A stretch of DNA of 22,951 nt from Coemansia sp. RSA 922 (taxonomy: Eukaryota > Kickxellomycota > Kickxellomycetes > Kickxellales > Kickxellaceae): the NCBI GenBank assembly GCA_027577415.1, contig JANBQS010000216.1, forward strand, positions 2,996 through 25,946, written 5' to 3'. This document shows positions 8,753 through 17,017 of the stretch, one piece after another. The stretch's first letter is position 1, and the number at the start of each line of letters is the position of its first letter. The position numbers and the translations under genes are program-made. The notes under the pieces are model-generated. The model had not been told where the DNA came from, did no database searches, and saw nothing but the letters and a program-made list of their open reading frames with translations.

Positions 8753-9061
8753 ATGTCTACTACTGTAAAGCTTGTCAGCGGTGATGGATTCACGTTTGTT
8801 ATCGAGAAAGATGTGGCCGAGCACTCTCCAACCATTAAAAACATGCTAGATATATCGCATGGTGGAGCCTTTACAGAGGCGCTAACGAATGAAATAAAAT
8901 TCCCCGAAATAAAAGGCAAAGTACTCGAAAAGGTCTGCCAATACCTCTACTACAAACATCGATACGCTTCGGAGGGTTCTACTGACCGTGTACCAGAGTT
9001 TAAATTTGATTTAGAACTTTCCTTAGAACTTTTAATGGCTGCCGATTACTTGGATTGCTAA
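8753..9061 (+). CDS. ELC1: elongin C, SKP1-like ubiquitin ligase adaptor
   Basis: 102 residues, matching the family (yeast Elc1 99, human elongin C 112). It has the BTB/POZ-SKP1 fold sequence: VKLVSGDGFTFVIEKDVA, SPTIKNML, the EIKFPEIKG strand, and the C-terminal LELLMAADYLDC motif. Elongin C bridges cullins to BC-box substrate receptors and, with elongin A, acts on stalled RNA polymerase II. The ATG follows a T-rich stretch and a CT repeat at about 8703-8717. The last codon is followed directly by TAA. The gene is AT-richer than its arginase neighbour. It is convergent with the zinc-finger ORF to its right, 40 bases away. Confidence 0.94.
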   Translation: MSTTVKLVSGDGFTFVIEKDVAEHSPTIKNMLDISHGGAFTEALTNEIKFPEIKGKVLEKVCQYLYYKHRYASEGSTDRVPEFKFDLELSLELLMAADYLDC

Positions 9062-9101
9062 AATATATATTGGGTTACTTTATGTGTAAATGTAATTTTT
9101 T

Positions 9102-9224
9102 TCAAAGCTCTGGGAAGAAATGATACTCTCTGACGTGGTCGGTCGCTGTTGTAACATCGCTGAATTCTTGGCCACAGTAAGGACACTTGGGCGATGTGTT
9201 GTAAAGTACAAACTTGGTATTCAT
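9102..9224 (-). CDS. micro C2H2 zinc-finger ORF, 40 residues (possibly the last exon of a longer gene)
   Basis: The frame from ATG 9224 to TGA at 9102 encodes 40 residues holding a complete C-x2-C-x12-H-x4-H finger: C14, C17, H30 and H35, with the CPYCGQEF knuckle. A canonical finger is unlikely by chance in such a short frame. The N terminus is uncertain. A second minus-strand ATG at 9352 opens an MDKKEDIPAVG reading frame. Removing a 71-base intron (GTACCG at 9283, ending AG at 9213, possible branch TACTTAC) would join it in frame to the finger, giving 59 residues. The GTACCG donor is weak, so both models stay open. The gene is tail to tail with elongin C. I do not recognise the family; binding of DNA, RNA or protein is all possible. 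Confidence 0.5.
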   Translation of the reverse strand: MNTKFVLYNTSPKCPYCGQEFSDVTTATDHVREYHFFPEL

Positions 9225-9352
9225 AGTATAGAGTAGTAAGTAAAAAATGAAAATAAAAAGGTAAAAGGTAAAGAGATCGGTACCGAGTGTTTTTGTTGTC
9301 GCCTTTTTGGCAATGTGTCACCAACGGCTGGTATGTCTTCTTTTTTATCCAT

Positions 9353-10466
9353 ATCGTCCTAGAACAAAACAATCGCATGAATTCTTCCTTTTCTCACAAA
9401 ATAATTGCGCCACCTACAAAATACAAAAAAAAAACACACATGCTCTCGACACTATTGCCTTTTTTAGGCGAACAGGGGTGGCGTACCTGAACAATTTCTA
9501 TAAACAATGCATCCAAAATGAATAGAAAAAATTACGCCGCATCTACATAAAAGAAAAACAATATCGCCAAATGCAGATACTATTCAGATATCTATGCATT
9601 TTTTGCATATCTATTTTGACATGTGCAAGTCTAATCACGTAGATACTCTTTTTCAACTGCTAATTTTTTATATCCATTTGTCAAATACATTTGTAATGTG
9701 ATACTTGCCGAAATGTACATGCGCATAAAACTTGCATAGTGTCACCTGTATTTTACTTTTTGACTACACAAAACGAGTGATGCTTTTTGAAGAACGCAAA
9801 TGAAAAATAGTACAGTTGATTTGATTTCTATAAGACTTGTCCAGAGATTGCCGATCACAATGCTTGCTATTGTTTGCACTCGTTTCGTTTTGTCTCTTTT
9901 CTTTATTTCTGCTTGTTATTCTTTTTTGTGTGTGTTGGTCCGCCCTTTATCAATTTTCACACACACCTGCTGATCCCGAGTACTGACATTCTAGACGTAA
10001 TTGCCTAATACGGCTTTTTTAGAAAATAACAAAAAACTAGTTGAGACGTACAGCTCGGCCGTTTTGATTTGAAAAGGTTATTGTGTCTTCTTGAACGTCA
10101 GATCCTAGAAAGCGTCAACCCGTAAGACGCAGTGTTTGCATGTTGGTAGAGCTAGAATGTCATGTCAACGGTGAAGGTACCAAGTATTTATAGAGACTAC
10201 GCAACTTCATGTTCGTTGTCCTAAGAAAGTGTACTTACCGTAAAATAACATATAGATGATTGCTGACTTTGAATGGGCCACTGCGGTCGGGGGCGTGAGG
10301 GCTTGAGTTTACAGATATCTGCCGTCAAAACGAGATCTCTATTCTCAAAATAGCCAGAAGATGTCGTTTCTCTGCAATACAAGAACTACTTTACTAGGTG
10401 AGTTAGTTGCATATGTCATCACACCACCAAACTCTTGGCACCATGAGTAGTGACGGAAAAAAAAGG
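9353..10466. other. 1.1-kb gene-poor spacer with one exon-like stretch
   Basis: Positions 9380-10030 are AT-rich with no supported gene. A bulged hairpin built on ATGCA/TGCAT occurs near 9590-9610. A 37-codon hydrophobic plus-strand frame lies near 9860 and is probably chance. Positions 10040-10380 are richer in GC and hold an open minus-strand segment with splice-like borders, listed separately. The spacer ends at the boundary of the second inverted-repeat arm. Confidence 0.4.
10239..10371 (-). pseudogene. exon-like segment with splice-like ends, unassigned
   Basis: On the minus strand, TTGTATTGCAG ending at 10372 precedes 44 open codons, which run up to ACG|GTAAGTAC with the donor G at 10238. 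The reading is protein-like, including YFENRDLVLTADICKLKPS. A TTCTAG near 10154 could serve as the next acceptor and continues the same frame for about 17 codons before a stop. No ATG-bearing first exon was found; upstream lies the inverted-repeat arm. It could be a small spliced gene, a decayed gene or chance. Confidence 0.3.
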
Positions 10467-10811
10467 CTTGATGAGCGAGTGAGTACATTCACTATATCCA
10501 AAGCCAAAAAAAGGACGAGAGTAAATCCACACAAAAAGAATGACTCGGCCCGGGCTCGAACCGGAGACCTTACGCGTGTGAGGCGTACGTGATAACCAAC
10601 TACACCACCGAGTCTGTGAGTTTTTTGAGCTAAGTTGAGAACTTATTCTGTGGCTGTGGAAAGAAGGTATAACTACACCATGCAATATATGATGTCTAGC
10701 GCCAAAAAAATCATCTTCTTTACTGACAAGTCGACTCTTGTGTCTCAAAGGATTCACACGTTTGTCAACAATTTCTATATAGTCATAAAATATTTATTTG
10801 GTTATAAAATA
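10467..10811 (-). repeat. inverted repeat arm B, carrying tRNA-Val
   Basis: Reverse complement of 4478-4833, 345 bases, lacking the 11-base insertion found in arm A after the terminator. The tRNA-upstream part is almost identical to arm A; the tRNA-downstream part has several substitutions. The arms face each other across about 5.6 kb that contains tRNA-Phe, the DUF1764, HMG, arginase and elongin C genes. Confidence 0.9.
10541..10614 (-). tRNA. tRNA-Val (anticodon CAC), second copy
   Basis: Identical over 74 bases to the tRNA at 4675-4748, on the opposite strand. All stems, anticodon CAC and the T loop are intact, and the T5 terminator is preserved downstream. It is therefore predicted functional rather than a decayed copy. 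Confidence 0.94.
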
Positions 10812-10850
10812 GTATACTTGATACTTTAAAGCTATGCCCCAAATATGTTA

Positions 10851-11297
10851 TTACCAGTCATAGAACCTTTTCTCAACCTCTACATGATACTTGGCTTGTA
10901 GAGGCCAATCGTATTGATAATTAAACATAACTTGCCCATCATTCTTTATTTTATTAATGTACTGGCCAAGCCAGTTATCAGGAAGTTCTTTAGTTTCCAA
11001 TACTTTCTTTGCTACCTCTAACAATATGCTTGTTTTGCCATTATTATTGAAGAGCAAAATGTAATGTCTGTCAACAGGGCTATCGGCAATATTTGAATGA
11101 TCTTTTTGCCTATAAAATTGGCGATCTACTTCCAAATAAGGGCCATTAAAGTCTATATCATACCGTCCCTTCCATACATCTTGTAAAAACCTTGTATTAT
11201 CACCATAGCTTACATTAGGCAAGTAGTAGTGACCCAAATAGTAAAGTGCACCATGACTACCAGAATAAAGGAACACTGCGGTTTGAAATCTCTCCAT
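10851..11297 (-). CDS. hypothetical protein, 148 residues, orphan
   Basis: From the ATG at 11297 (MERFQTAV) to TAA at 10851. The frame extends upstream only to a TTG, so this ATG is the best start. It is also the first ATG after a sense-strand CT repeat at about 11372-11397, the leader pattern of other genes here. The protein is rich in tyrosine, asparagine and tryptophan, with segments LYYLGHYYLP, VDRHYILLFNNNGK and FNYQYDWPLQAKYHVEV. It looks globular, with no clear membrane segment or signal peptide. I recognise no family. Codons are AT-rich compared with arginase or UTP6. A TACTAAT overlaps the start ATG and a CAG lies 20 bases on, so a spliced upstream start (for example ATG GCACCACAAG near 11487) is possible. 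The stop lies 40 bases from the tRNA-Val repeat arm. Confidence 0.55.
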   Translation of the reverse strand: MERFQTAVFLYSGSHGALYYLGHYYLPNVSYGDNTRFLQDVWKGRYDIDFNGPYLEVDRQFYRQKDHSNIADSPVDRHYILLFNNNGKTSILLEVAKKVLETKELPDNWLGQYINKIKNDGQVMFNYQYDWPLQAKYHVEVEKRFYDW

Positions 11298-12311
11298 TAG
11301 TAGCAAGTAAATAGTATCTAAAGCAAAAAAAAAAGCGAGTAAAGAATGTCTGCCAAATATCAAACAAGGTGAGAGAGAGAGAGAGGGGGGGAGAATAAAT
11401 TCCTTCTTTTTTATGTGCTGGCATGGCCACTGACTGAAAGAGCACTCGCGTTTTCTTACTGCAGCAAATAGGTGCTTGTGGTGCCATATCCAGAAATCTC
11501 ACCCCTTTTGCGCAAAAAGGATACCTCCCCCACATAGAATTCGTCTTTCTTTTTGTGAAAGAACAGGAAATCGTTCTTAAGAAGAAAGCAGCTCTTCCCC
11601 CACTGTCATCCGCTTCAACAACAAAGTCTCATTTCTGTTTCTTGATTGGAAAACAAAACAACACTGAGGATGGCCAATGGATGCTGCACGTTGCCATGAA
11701 TGCCAAGTCTCGGACAGCGGCAGTAAAACGCACCTTTTTCCCGAGAAATAATGAATATTCCTTTTTTTTTCTGTCTAGTAGTGTTTTTTTGTTGGCTGTA
11801 GTTCCATTCCTCCCCATGGTATCTCCACGCATTCCTACGATTTATAGTCGGTACAGAATCAACATTGTTGCCAATCTGAAAAACTAACGGTAAATGGTAG
11901 AGTGCACTGGTTTTGGAAATGATCAAAGAAATATAGCAGTGGGTGGTATTGCGAGTCACAAGCTCGTTGATGATCAGAGTGATTTATCTGAGGGTCGCAC
12001 GCTGATATCTCTCTTTAAGAGAGCATGTAAAATGGATTATGGCGTCATCGCGACGGCTATAAAGAGGGGCCATGGCATTTTCTTTCCCTTTCTTTCTTCT
12101 CTCTTCTTTTTTTCGAAGTTGAATTGAATAACTTTTATATTTCATCGAAAAAACATTATTTACATTTATCTCTTGTGACTATTATTTGTAGAATTGAACC
12201 AGTTGTCTAATTTTGCAAGAAAGGCAGTAATAAGGTAAATATTTGAAAAAAAAAAACGTACATCAACAAAAAGAAAAAAAGCGCAGAGAAAAAGGAAAAA
12301 ATAAAAATAAA
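11298..12311. other. 1-kb spacer: leader of the orphan gene and a promoter-like stretch
   Basis: The left part should hold the orphan gene's promoter, including ATTGG/CCAAT motifs near 11646 and 11673. Positions 11880-12070 are less AT-rich and contain a 77-codon plus-strand frame from ATG 11894, a perfect palindrome CTCTCTTTAAGAGAG at 12009-12023, and a TATAAAG at 12058-12064 followed by a CT-rich run. No plus-strand gene follows before the reverse-oriented transcription factor. The small frame ends in low-complexity F/S codons, so I do not call it a gene. Confidence 0.4.
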
Positions 12312-13478
12312 TTATAGCTCGGGAGTCATCTCATGGTCAATATGCGTATGGTGCAATCTACGAGATAATTTTTGGACTCTTGCACGCGTAAAGGCATCTG
12401 GTGTAGACTCTTGTCTACTATCAACAGACGATGGAGCATCAGACTCTGAAGTTGTATAACTCTGCCGAGATCTCGAGTCTTCCGGTGGCCGTAAATGTGG
12501 CGACGAAGATTGCTGAACATCCGACGGACTTTGTGGCCGCCTAGAATGTGGAGGCGGCGGTGGCAATACTGGTTGTGGACGTCTTCGGCTATCGTCCAAT
12601 GCAGCATCAGTAAGTACGTTTAGCCATGAAGAAGAACGTGGTGGCGTTGTTATACGAGGCATAGGTGCTTGGTCAAAAGATTGGATAGGTGGAAGTCGGA
12701 TAGGCGCATCGTGTACTGGATTTGGCCTATGCAAAGGCGCTGTAGGACGTCGAGTATATCGAGACGCGCCATGGGTGTGTTCGGTACCGAGAGAGTTAAA
12801 CGCAGCGGTCAGTCCAGCCGTAGGAGTTTCAGGCGCTTGGGCGTAGTGGTGGTGTGGCGGGGGCAGCGGGTGTTGATAGTGGTGTGTGTGAACAGGCGGC
12901 GGCGGAGGACCGCGAGTCTGAAAGGCCATCGGCGGCATGCGCATTGGTTGTTGTTGTTGGCGGAATAGCGGGGTATCGGAACTAGTAGCGCCATCGGATA
13001 AACTATCGTGAGCAGGTGGATCGGTATGTAAAATAGGAATAGCACCAGGGCCAAGAATACGTGGTGGTGGACGATTGTCAACCATTAACGAAGCGCCTCT
13101 AACTCTCCTACGACTGCGGCGCTCATCGGCTCTAGCTGTTGTTGAGGTGGCTGATGCGGCACTAGTTTCGCCATCCTTTTTACGCTTTTTGTAAGGGCCG
13201 CGCTTTATACCACGTACTCTAGGTTTACGCATGGAATCTACGCAAGAGTCGGCTAGATTGTGTTTGACGCAGCGCTGACATGGACGACCTGGATCGCATT
13301 TCTTACAAGCGCGTTGACAGTGAATACAGGCGTTTTTAACCTGGGCGCGTTTTGGTCGATTTGTGTCTTCTTCAGAGGACGACGATATGGATGGCGACAA
13401 TGAAGGGCGATTTTGGCTACGCGATTGTCCTTCTCCTTTGGATGAAGAGCCAACGGCAGCGGCGGTCTGTGTAGCCAT
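12312..13478 (-). CDS. Zn2Cys6 fungal transcription factor
   Basis: 388 residues from the ATG at 13478. The longer frame begins at a non-ATG codon and runs through low-complexity leader. A serine-rich N terminus is followed by a binuclear zinc cluster at about residues 51-79. The six ligands are spaced C-x2-C-x6-C-x5-C-x2-C-x8-C, and an extra cysteine lies between the second and third. A highly basic RGIKRGPYKKRKK tail follows and should aid DNA binding and nuclear import. The remaining 280 residues are proline-, histidine-, serine- and glutamine-rich with no middle-homology region, so it is probably disordered with an activation domain. The family binds CGG-type sites and controls metabolic or developmental genes; the target here is unknown. 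It is divergent from UTP6 over about 860 bases. Confidence 0.88.
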   Translation of the reverse strand: MATQTAAAVGSSSKGEGQSRSQNRPSLSPSISSSSEEDTNRPKRAQVKNACIHCQRACKKCDPGRPCQRCVKHNLADSCVDSMRKPRVRGIKRGPYKKRKKDGETSAASATSTTARADERRSRRRVRGASLMVDNRPPPRILGPGAIPILHTDPPAHDSLSDGATSSDTPLFRQQQQPMRMPPMAFQTRGPPPPPVHTHHYQHPLPPPHHHYAQAPETPTAGLTAAFNSLGTEHTHGASRYTRRPTAPLHRPNPVHDAPIRLPPIQSFDQAPMPRITTPPRSSSWLNVLTDAALDDSRRRPQPVLPPPPPHSRRPQSPSDVQQSSSPHLRPPEDSRSRQSYTTSESDAPSSVDSRQESTPDAFTRARVQKLSRRLHHTHIDHEMTPEL

Positions 13479-14337
13479 TATAAGAAATAATAGGATAAAA
13501 AATATAGACACGAGAGAAAGCAAAGAGAAATAGTTCTCCCGTCTGTCCACAAAAAAAAGGAATTTTTTCTCTCTCTCTCTCTTCTTTCCCCTTCCGCCGC
13601 TCCGCTCCGTTTTCAAAAAAAAAAAAAAAAAAGAATTTATACTATTAAATGGGCAAAGTGAGGCGGGTGTTGTAGCAAATAGAAAGCCAGATGGGAGACG
13701 GGTCAGTTGTCCGTTGTAGCCAATCGCGATCAAATAAATGCCGAAAACGGAACAAAAAAAATAAAAGCAGAAAGACAGTCCAATCGCAAGGAGTTAGTGA
13801 GAGAAAATAGAGTTGTAAAAAAAAAGATGGGGAAAAAGGTGGGGAAAGAAAAAAAAAAAAGATTGGACTTTATCCTCCGCTGATTTTGCAAGTCTAGGCT
13901 TGGTGAGAGAGAGACGTTTGCATATAGAGAATTTGCGAACGCAGGACCTAGGTAGGTAGGCTTCATTAATGCACGAGGTGTGCTTATAAAAAAAAGTCAA
14001 GAGAGAAAAAAAAACCTTTTTTTGATAGTATGATTCATGGACAAACTCATGCAGGAGCAGTTTGGGGGAGGGTAGTGTGCCTTGGTAGACAGACAGACAC
14101 AATTGTGTCTGCTTAGCAAATCTTGCATAGAAAGAAAAAAAGTTCCCACCGATTGTGTGTTGTCAGGTGGAGGAGCAGAGCGGCGATCCAATTACGATCA
14201 GATCAACAAATGATCACCACATCAATTTTTTTCACTAGCATATTTTTTTTTGCTAGAGTTTAGGCTTGAGAAAACTCTTCTTGTCTTTACATACACTTTT
14301 AAAAAAATTTCATTATCTATATATATTTTTATAAATC
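13479..14337. promoter_or_regulatory. long divergent promoter, Zn2Cys6 factor / UTP6
   Basis: The 859 bases hold three CCAAT boxes on the plus strand (13720-13724, 13780-13784, 14188-14192), a CT repeat at about 13568-13582, a run of A at about 13615-13632 and purine-rich tracts at 13815-13860 and 13999-14012. The first two CCAAT boxes share the context CCAATCGC. Open frames on the minus strand here are low-complexity and not genes. Such a long upstream region fits a regulated transcription-factor gene, with UTP6 using the right end. Confidence 0.5.
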
Positions 14338-16326
14338 ATGGCTGAAATTGTCCAGTACCATCTCGAGCAGATGGTTGGCGAGCTCGAGGACTTGGAGCGG
14401 CGTAAGCTATTCACCAAGCCTGAGCTGAAGAGCATAGTCAAAAAGCGTACAAAGTTCGAATACGGGCTCCGCAGACGGCGCGTATCCAGGGCAGATTTCC
14501 TTCGGTACATTGAATACGAGATCAACGTCGACGCGCTCCGCCGCAAGCGCAAGCACCGCACGACGGCCAAAGACAAGGCCAGCAAGCGCACGCTGAGCGA
14601 CTACTCGATCGGGCGCCGCATAGTGTCGATATTCGAGCGCGGGCTCACCCGGCACCCGAACGACGTGGCATTATGGCTGCAGTACATTGCGTTTGTCAAA
14701 TCCAGCGACCACTCCGAGGACGGAGAGGCCAGCACTCGCGCGCTGAGCAAAATTTACGCGGCGGCCATTACCAAGCACCCCTACGAGGCTCGGCTGTGGA
14801 TTATGGCTGCTGGCCACGAGCTCGACGCGTCGTCCAATGGCGGGGCGGCCCGGCTGCTGCTCCAGCGCGCGCTCAGAGTCAACCCAAAAGACAGGGCGCT
14901 GTGGATTGAGTACTTCCGGCTGGAGCTTTTGCTTGTCGAGAAGATCAAGGCCCGCCGGCGCGTGCTCGGCATCGACGGCCAAGCCAGAGAGGAGGTGAAT
15001 GGCGAAGAGGAAAGCGGCCTGATTTCGCTGCCGGCGCTCGACGAGGAAAAGGAGTTTGACCAGCGCGTCGAAGACCAGGCGATGGCCAAGTACGCGGCGG
15101 TGCAGGCGGCTGAGCTCAGCGCCGAGCAGCGCGCCGCCCTGGCCACGCCCGGCAACGCGTACTTGCAAGGCGCCGTTGCCATAATCGTCTTTGAGCAGGC
15201 CATCAGGGCCATTCCCAACGACTGGGAGTTCCGCCAGGAATTCGCCTCCGTCGTCGCCCGCTTCTCCGACACCCACGCAGTCAGGCAGCGCGTCCTTGAT
15301 TCGATCGCCGCTGATTTCGCCGACAACGCCCAGGCCCGGTCGTTCCTCTGCGTGGCGCATCTGTCGGCCGTGTCGTCATCGTCGCCGCAGCTCGTCGATG
15401 CGCTGCGCCAGGCGGTCGCCAATTATGGGCAGGCCCTGAGCGACTTTGACACGCCCGCGATGTGGGCCGAGTACGTACGCTTCCTTGCGCAGTGGCGCGA
15501 CGTGTCGGCCGGCGAAGAGAGCCTGCGCGCGTATTTTGCTGCTCTTTTGAAGCGCGCGGCTGCGCAGGTGGCCGAGCAAAAAGACTCGAGGCTGAGCGAG
15601 GCTGTGGCGCTGGAGTTGGCCGACGGCGACCTTTTGGCCGAGGCGACTCTACGCTTCCCCGCGTCAGAGGCGCTGTGGTGCAAGCGGCTCAGGGCGGCCA
15701 GCGACGATGACGTCGAGCGGCTGTGCGAGTCGCACGCGCTGCCAGCTGCGCCGCATGCGCAGGGCTTGTGGGACCTGTGGCTGTCGTGGGCCGAGCGCAG
15801 CGGAATGCCGCCAGCCCGCGTGCAGGCAAAGTACCTGGCCGCCTTTGCGCGCACTTCGCAGCTGACGTCAGAGCACGCTGAGCTCAAGGCTTATCTCCAG
15901 ATCAGATTTGTTGACTGGGCCTGGGCCCTGCCCGCGTCAGCCAAGCTGCACGACGTTTCCCACTATGACGAAGAAGAAGAAGAGCAAGTGCCTTGTGGGT
16001 CTTCTGCTGCTGCTGCGCCGAATGTCGAGGCCTTCCGCCGCGCGTGCCAGAGCGTCCAGCGCCACGCCTTTCCCACGCCGGGCTTCTACCGCCGTTGCTT
16101 GGGGTTGGAGCCTGACGCGCGCCACAAAACCACTCTGCACGAGTTTGCCTGCCGCGTCAACGAGTCTGACACTCGCCCGTGGCTGGCCTATTTGCAGTTT
16201 TTGGTCGATGAGCGTCGCTTGGACGCTGCTGCTTCTGTCTTTTGGCGCGCGTCAAAGGCCCTGCCCACCGACGACGACCGCGAGGCCTTTGATGCCTTGT
16301 ATCAAGAGCTGTTGCGCAAAAAGTAA
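14338..16326 (+). CDS. UTP6: UTP6, U3 snoRNP / SSU processome HAT-repeat protein
   Basis: 662 residues, single exon, longer than yeast Utp6 (440) and close to human (597). The N-terminal Utp6 signature is clear: MAEIVQYHLEQMVGELEDLE, then LFTKPELKSIVKKRTKFEYGLRRR and DFLRYIEYEINVDALRRKR. HAT repeats follow with W-x2-Y/F cores (LWLQYIAFVK, LWIMAAGHELD, LWIEYFRLEL) and more near the C terminus (PWLAYLQFLVDE). In the family the protein is part of the UTP-B module, which joins the nucleolar 90S pre-ribosome and is needed for 18S rRNA maturation. The extra length lies in the middle, an alanine-rich and variable region with an acidic DEEEEE patch at about 543-548. The gene is GC-rich, and its stop lies 10 bases from the convergent gene's stop. 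Confidence 0.93.
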   Translation: MAEIVQYHLEQMVGELEDLERRKLFTKPELKSIVKKRTKFEYGLRRRRVSRADFLRYIEYEINVDALRRKRKHRTTAKDKASKRTLSDYSIGRRIVSIFERGLTRHPNDVALWLQYIAFVKSSDHSEDGEASTRALSKIYAAAITKHPYEARLWIMAAGHELDASSNGGAARLLLQRALRVNPKDRALWIEYFRLELLLVEKIKARRRVLGIDGQAREEVNGEEESGLISLPALDEEKEFDQRVEDQAMAKYAAVQAAELSAEQRAALATPGNAYLQGAVAIIVFEQAIRAIPNDWEFRQEFASVVARFSDTHAVRQRVLDSIAADFADNAQARSFLCVAHLSAVSSSSPQLVDALRQAVANYGQALSDFDTPAMWAEYVRFLAQWRDVSAGEESLRAYFAALLKRAAAQVAEQKDSRLSEAVALELADGDLLAEATLRFPASEALWCKRLRAASDDDVERLCESHALPAAPHAQGLWDLWLSWAERSGMPPARVQAKYLAAFARTSQLTSEHAELKAYLQIRFVDWAWALPASAKLHDVSHYDEEEEEQVPCGSSAAAAPNVEAFRRACQSVQRHAFPTPGFYRRCLGLEPDARHKTTLHEFACRVNESDTRPWLAYLQFLVDERRLDAAASVFWRASKALPTDDDREAFDALYQELLRKK

Positions 16327-16336
16327 CTTTTTATTA

Positions 16337-17017
16337 TTAAGAATATAGTGATGATTCGGAAATGTCTTTTACTTGCTCAATGTCCATTGCCAAGTTGGAC
16401 TGCTGTCGGCTGCTGGTTGCTTCTTCCGATTGGAACGCAGTGTTGGTTCCTGGTATATCGCCGCTACTAATATCGCCAGTGGTTACTAGGACTACTTTGC
16501 GTAAGACTTGGCATAGTCTACTGACTACATCGCGATTCGTATCGATAAACCCCGCTGAGTTTTTCGTATATGTCAATAGGTGTCGAACCAAATGAACTTT
16601 GCCTTCTTCAGTCTGACAAAACAATACACGATCCTTGTCTATAATACGCTCTACCACTTTCAAAACCCTTGCTTGGTCCTTTTCGTCTCTTACGACAACT
16701 ACCAAGTATACGTCGTACGTCTCTGATAAACGCTCTATAGCCGCCAAACCCGATTTGCGTATGCTTACGTTTGCTGACCACTTGTCTATGTCGTTGGTCT
16801 CCAAAACTATGCCACGAGCGCTTATCGCCAGCAGACGTTTCTTCCTTCTATTATTAACTGGTACTGGCTGTGGTTGTATTGCTATTTCTCTGGTTGTTTC
16901 TGTTTCTTCGGCGGCTTCTTGAAACGCTTCGTACGCCCAGTATCCAAGTACACCCAATACTGCTAACGACGTTGCTATAACCAAATTGCGCCGGTATGAA
17001 TTTAAAAGTCGATTCAT
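16337..17017 (-). CDS. PEX22: PEX22-like peroxisomal membrane anchor
   Basis: 226 residues from ATG 17017. A short basic N terminus (MNRLLNSYRRN) precedes one membrane segment at about residues 12-31. A cytosolic domain follows with alternating strands and helices: RLLAISARGIVLE, YDVYLVVVVRDE, RVLFCQTEEGKVHLVRHL, then GFIDTNRDVVSRL. That layout and the FCQTE..G...LVRHL and IDTN motifs fit PEX22, which anchors the ubiquitin-conjugating enzyme PEX4 at the peroxisome so that the PTS1 receptor PEX5 can be recycled. PEX22 is poorly conserved, so this rests on topology and a few motifs. The C-terminal 40 residues are serine/threonine-rich and probably disordered. A CT-rich leader lies upstream at about 17046-17066 on the sense strand. 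Confidence 0.65.
   Translation of the reverse strand: MNRLLNSYRRNLVIATSLAVLGVLGYWAYEAFQEAAEETETTREIAIQPQPVPVNNRRKKRLLAISARGIVLETNDIDKWSANVSIRKSGLAAIERLSETYDVYLVVVVRDEKDQARVLKVVERIIDKDRVLFCQTEEGKVHLVRHLLTYTKNSAGFIDTNRDVVSRLCQVLRKVVLVTTGDISSGDIPGTNTAFQSEEATSSRQQSNLAMDIEQVKDISESSLYS

Noticed and set aside
10407..10592. 61-codon plus-strand frame
   Set aside because: It runs antisense into tRNA-Val; the SARARTGDLTRVRRT end is a tRNA translation artefact.
11615..11959. 114-codon minus-strand frame
   Set aside because: It starts at a non-ATG codon, overlaps a promoter-like region, is rich in low-complexity K/R codons, and resembles no protein.
11894..11980. tRNA-like or C/D snoRNA gene (A-box-like TGGTAGAGTGC, TGATGA and CTGA boxes)
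   Set aside because: The B-box match is poor, no cloverleaf folds, and the C and D boxes are only about 15 bases apart without a terminal stem.
13794..14102. Minus-strand frames in the divergent promoter
   Set aside because: They are mostly F/S/L runs produced by A- and GA-tracts and have no ATG with gene-like context.
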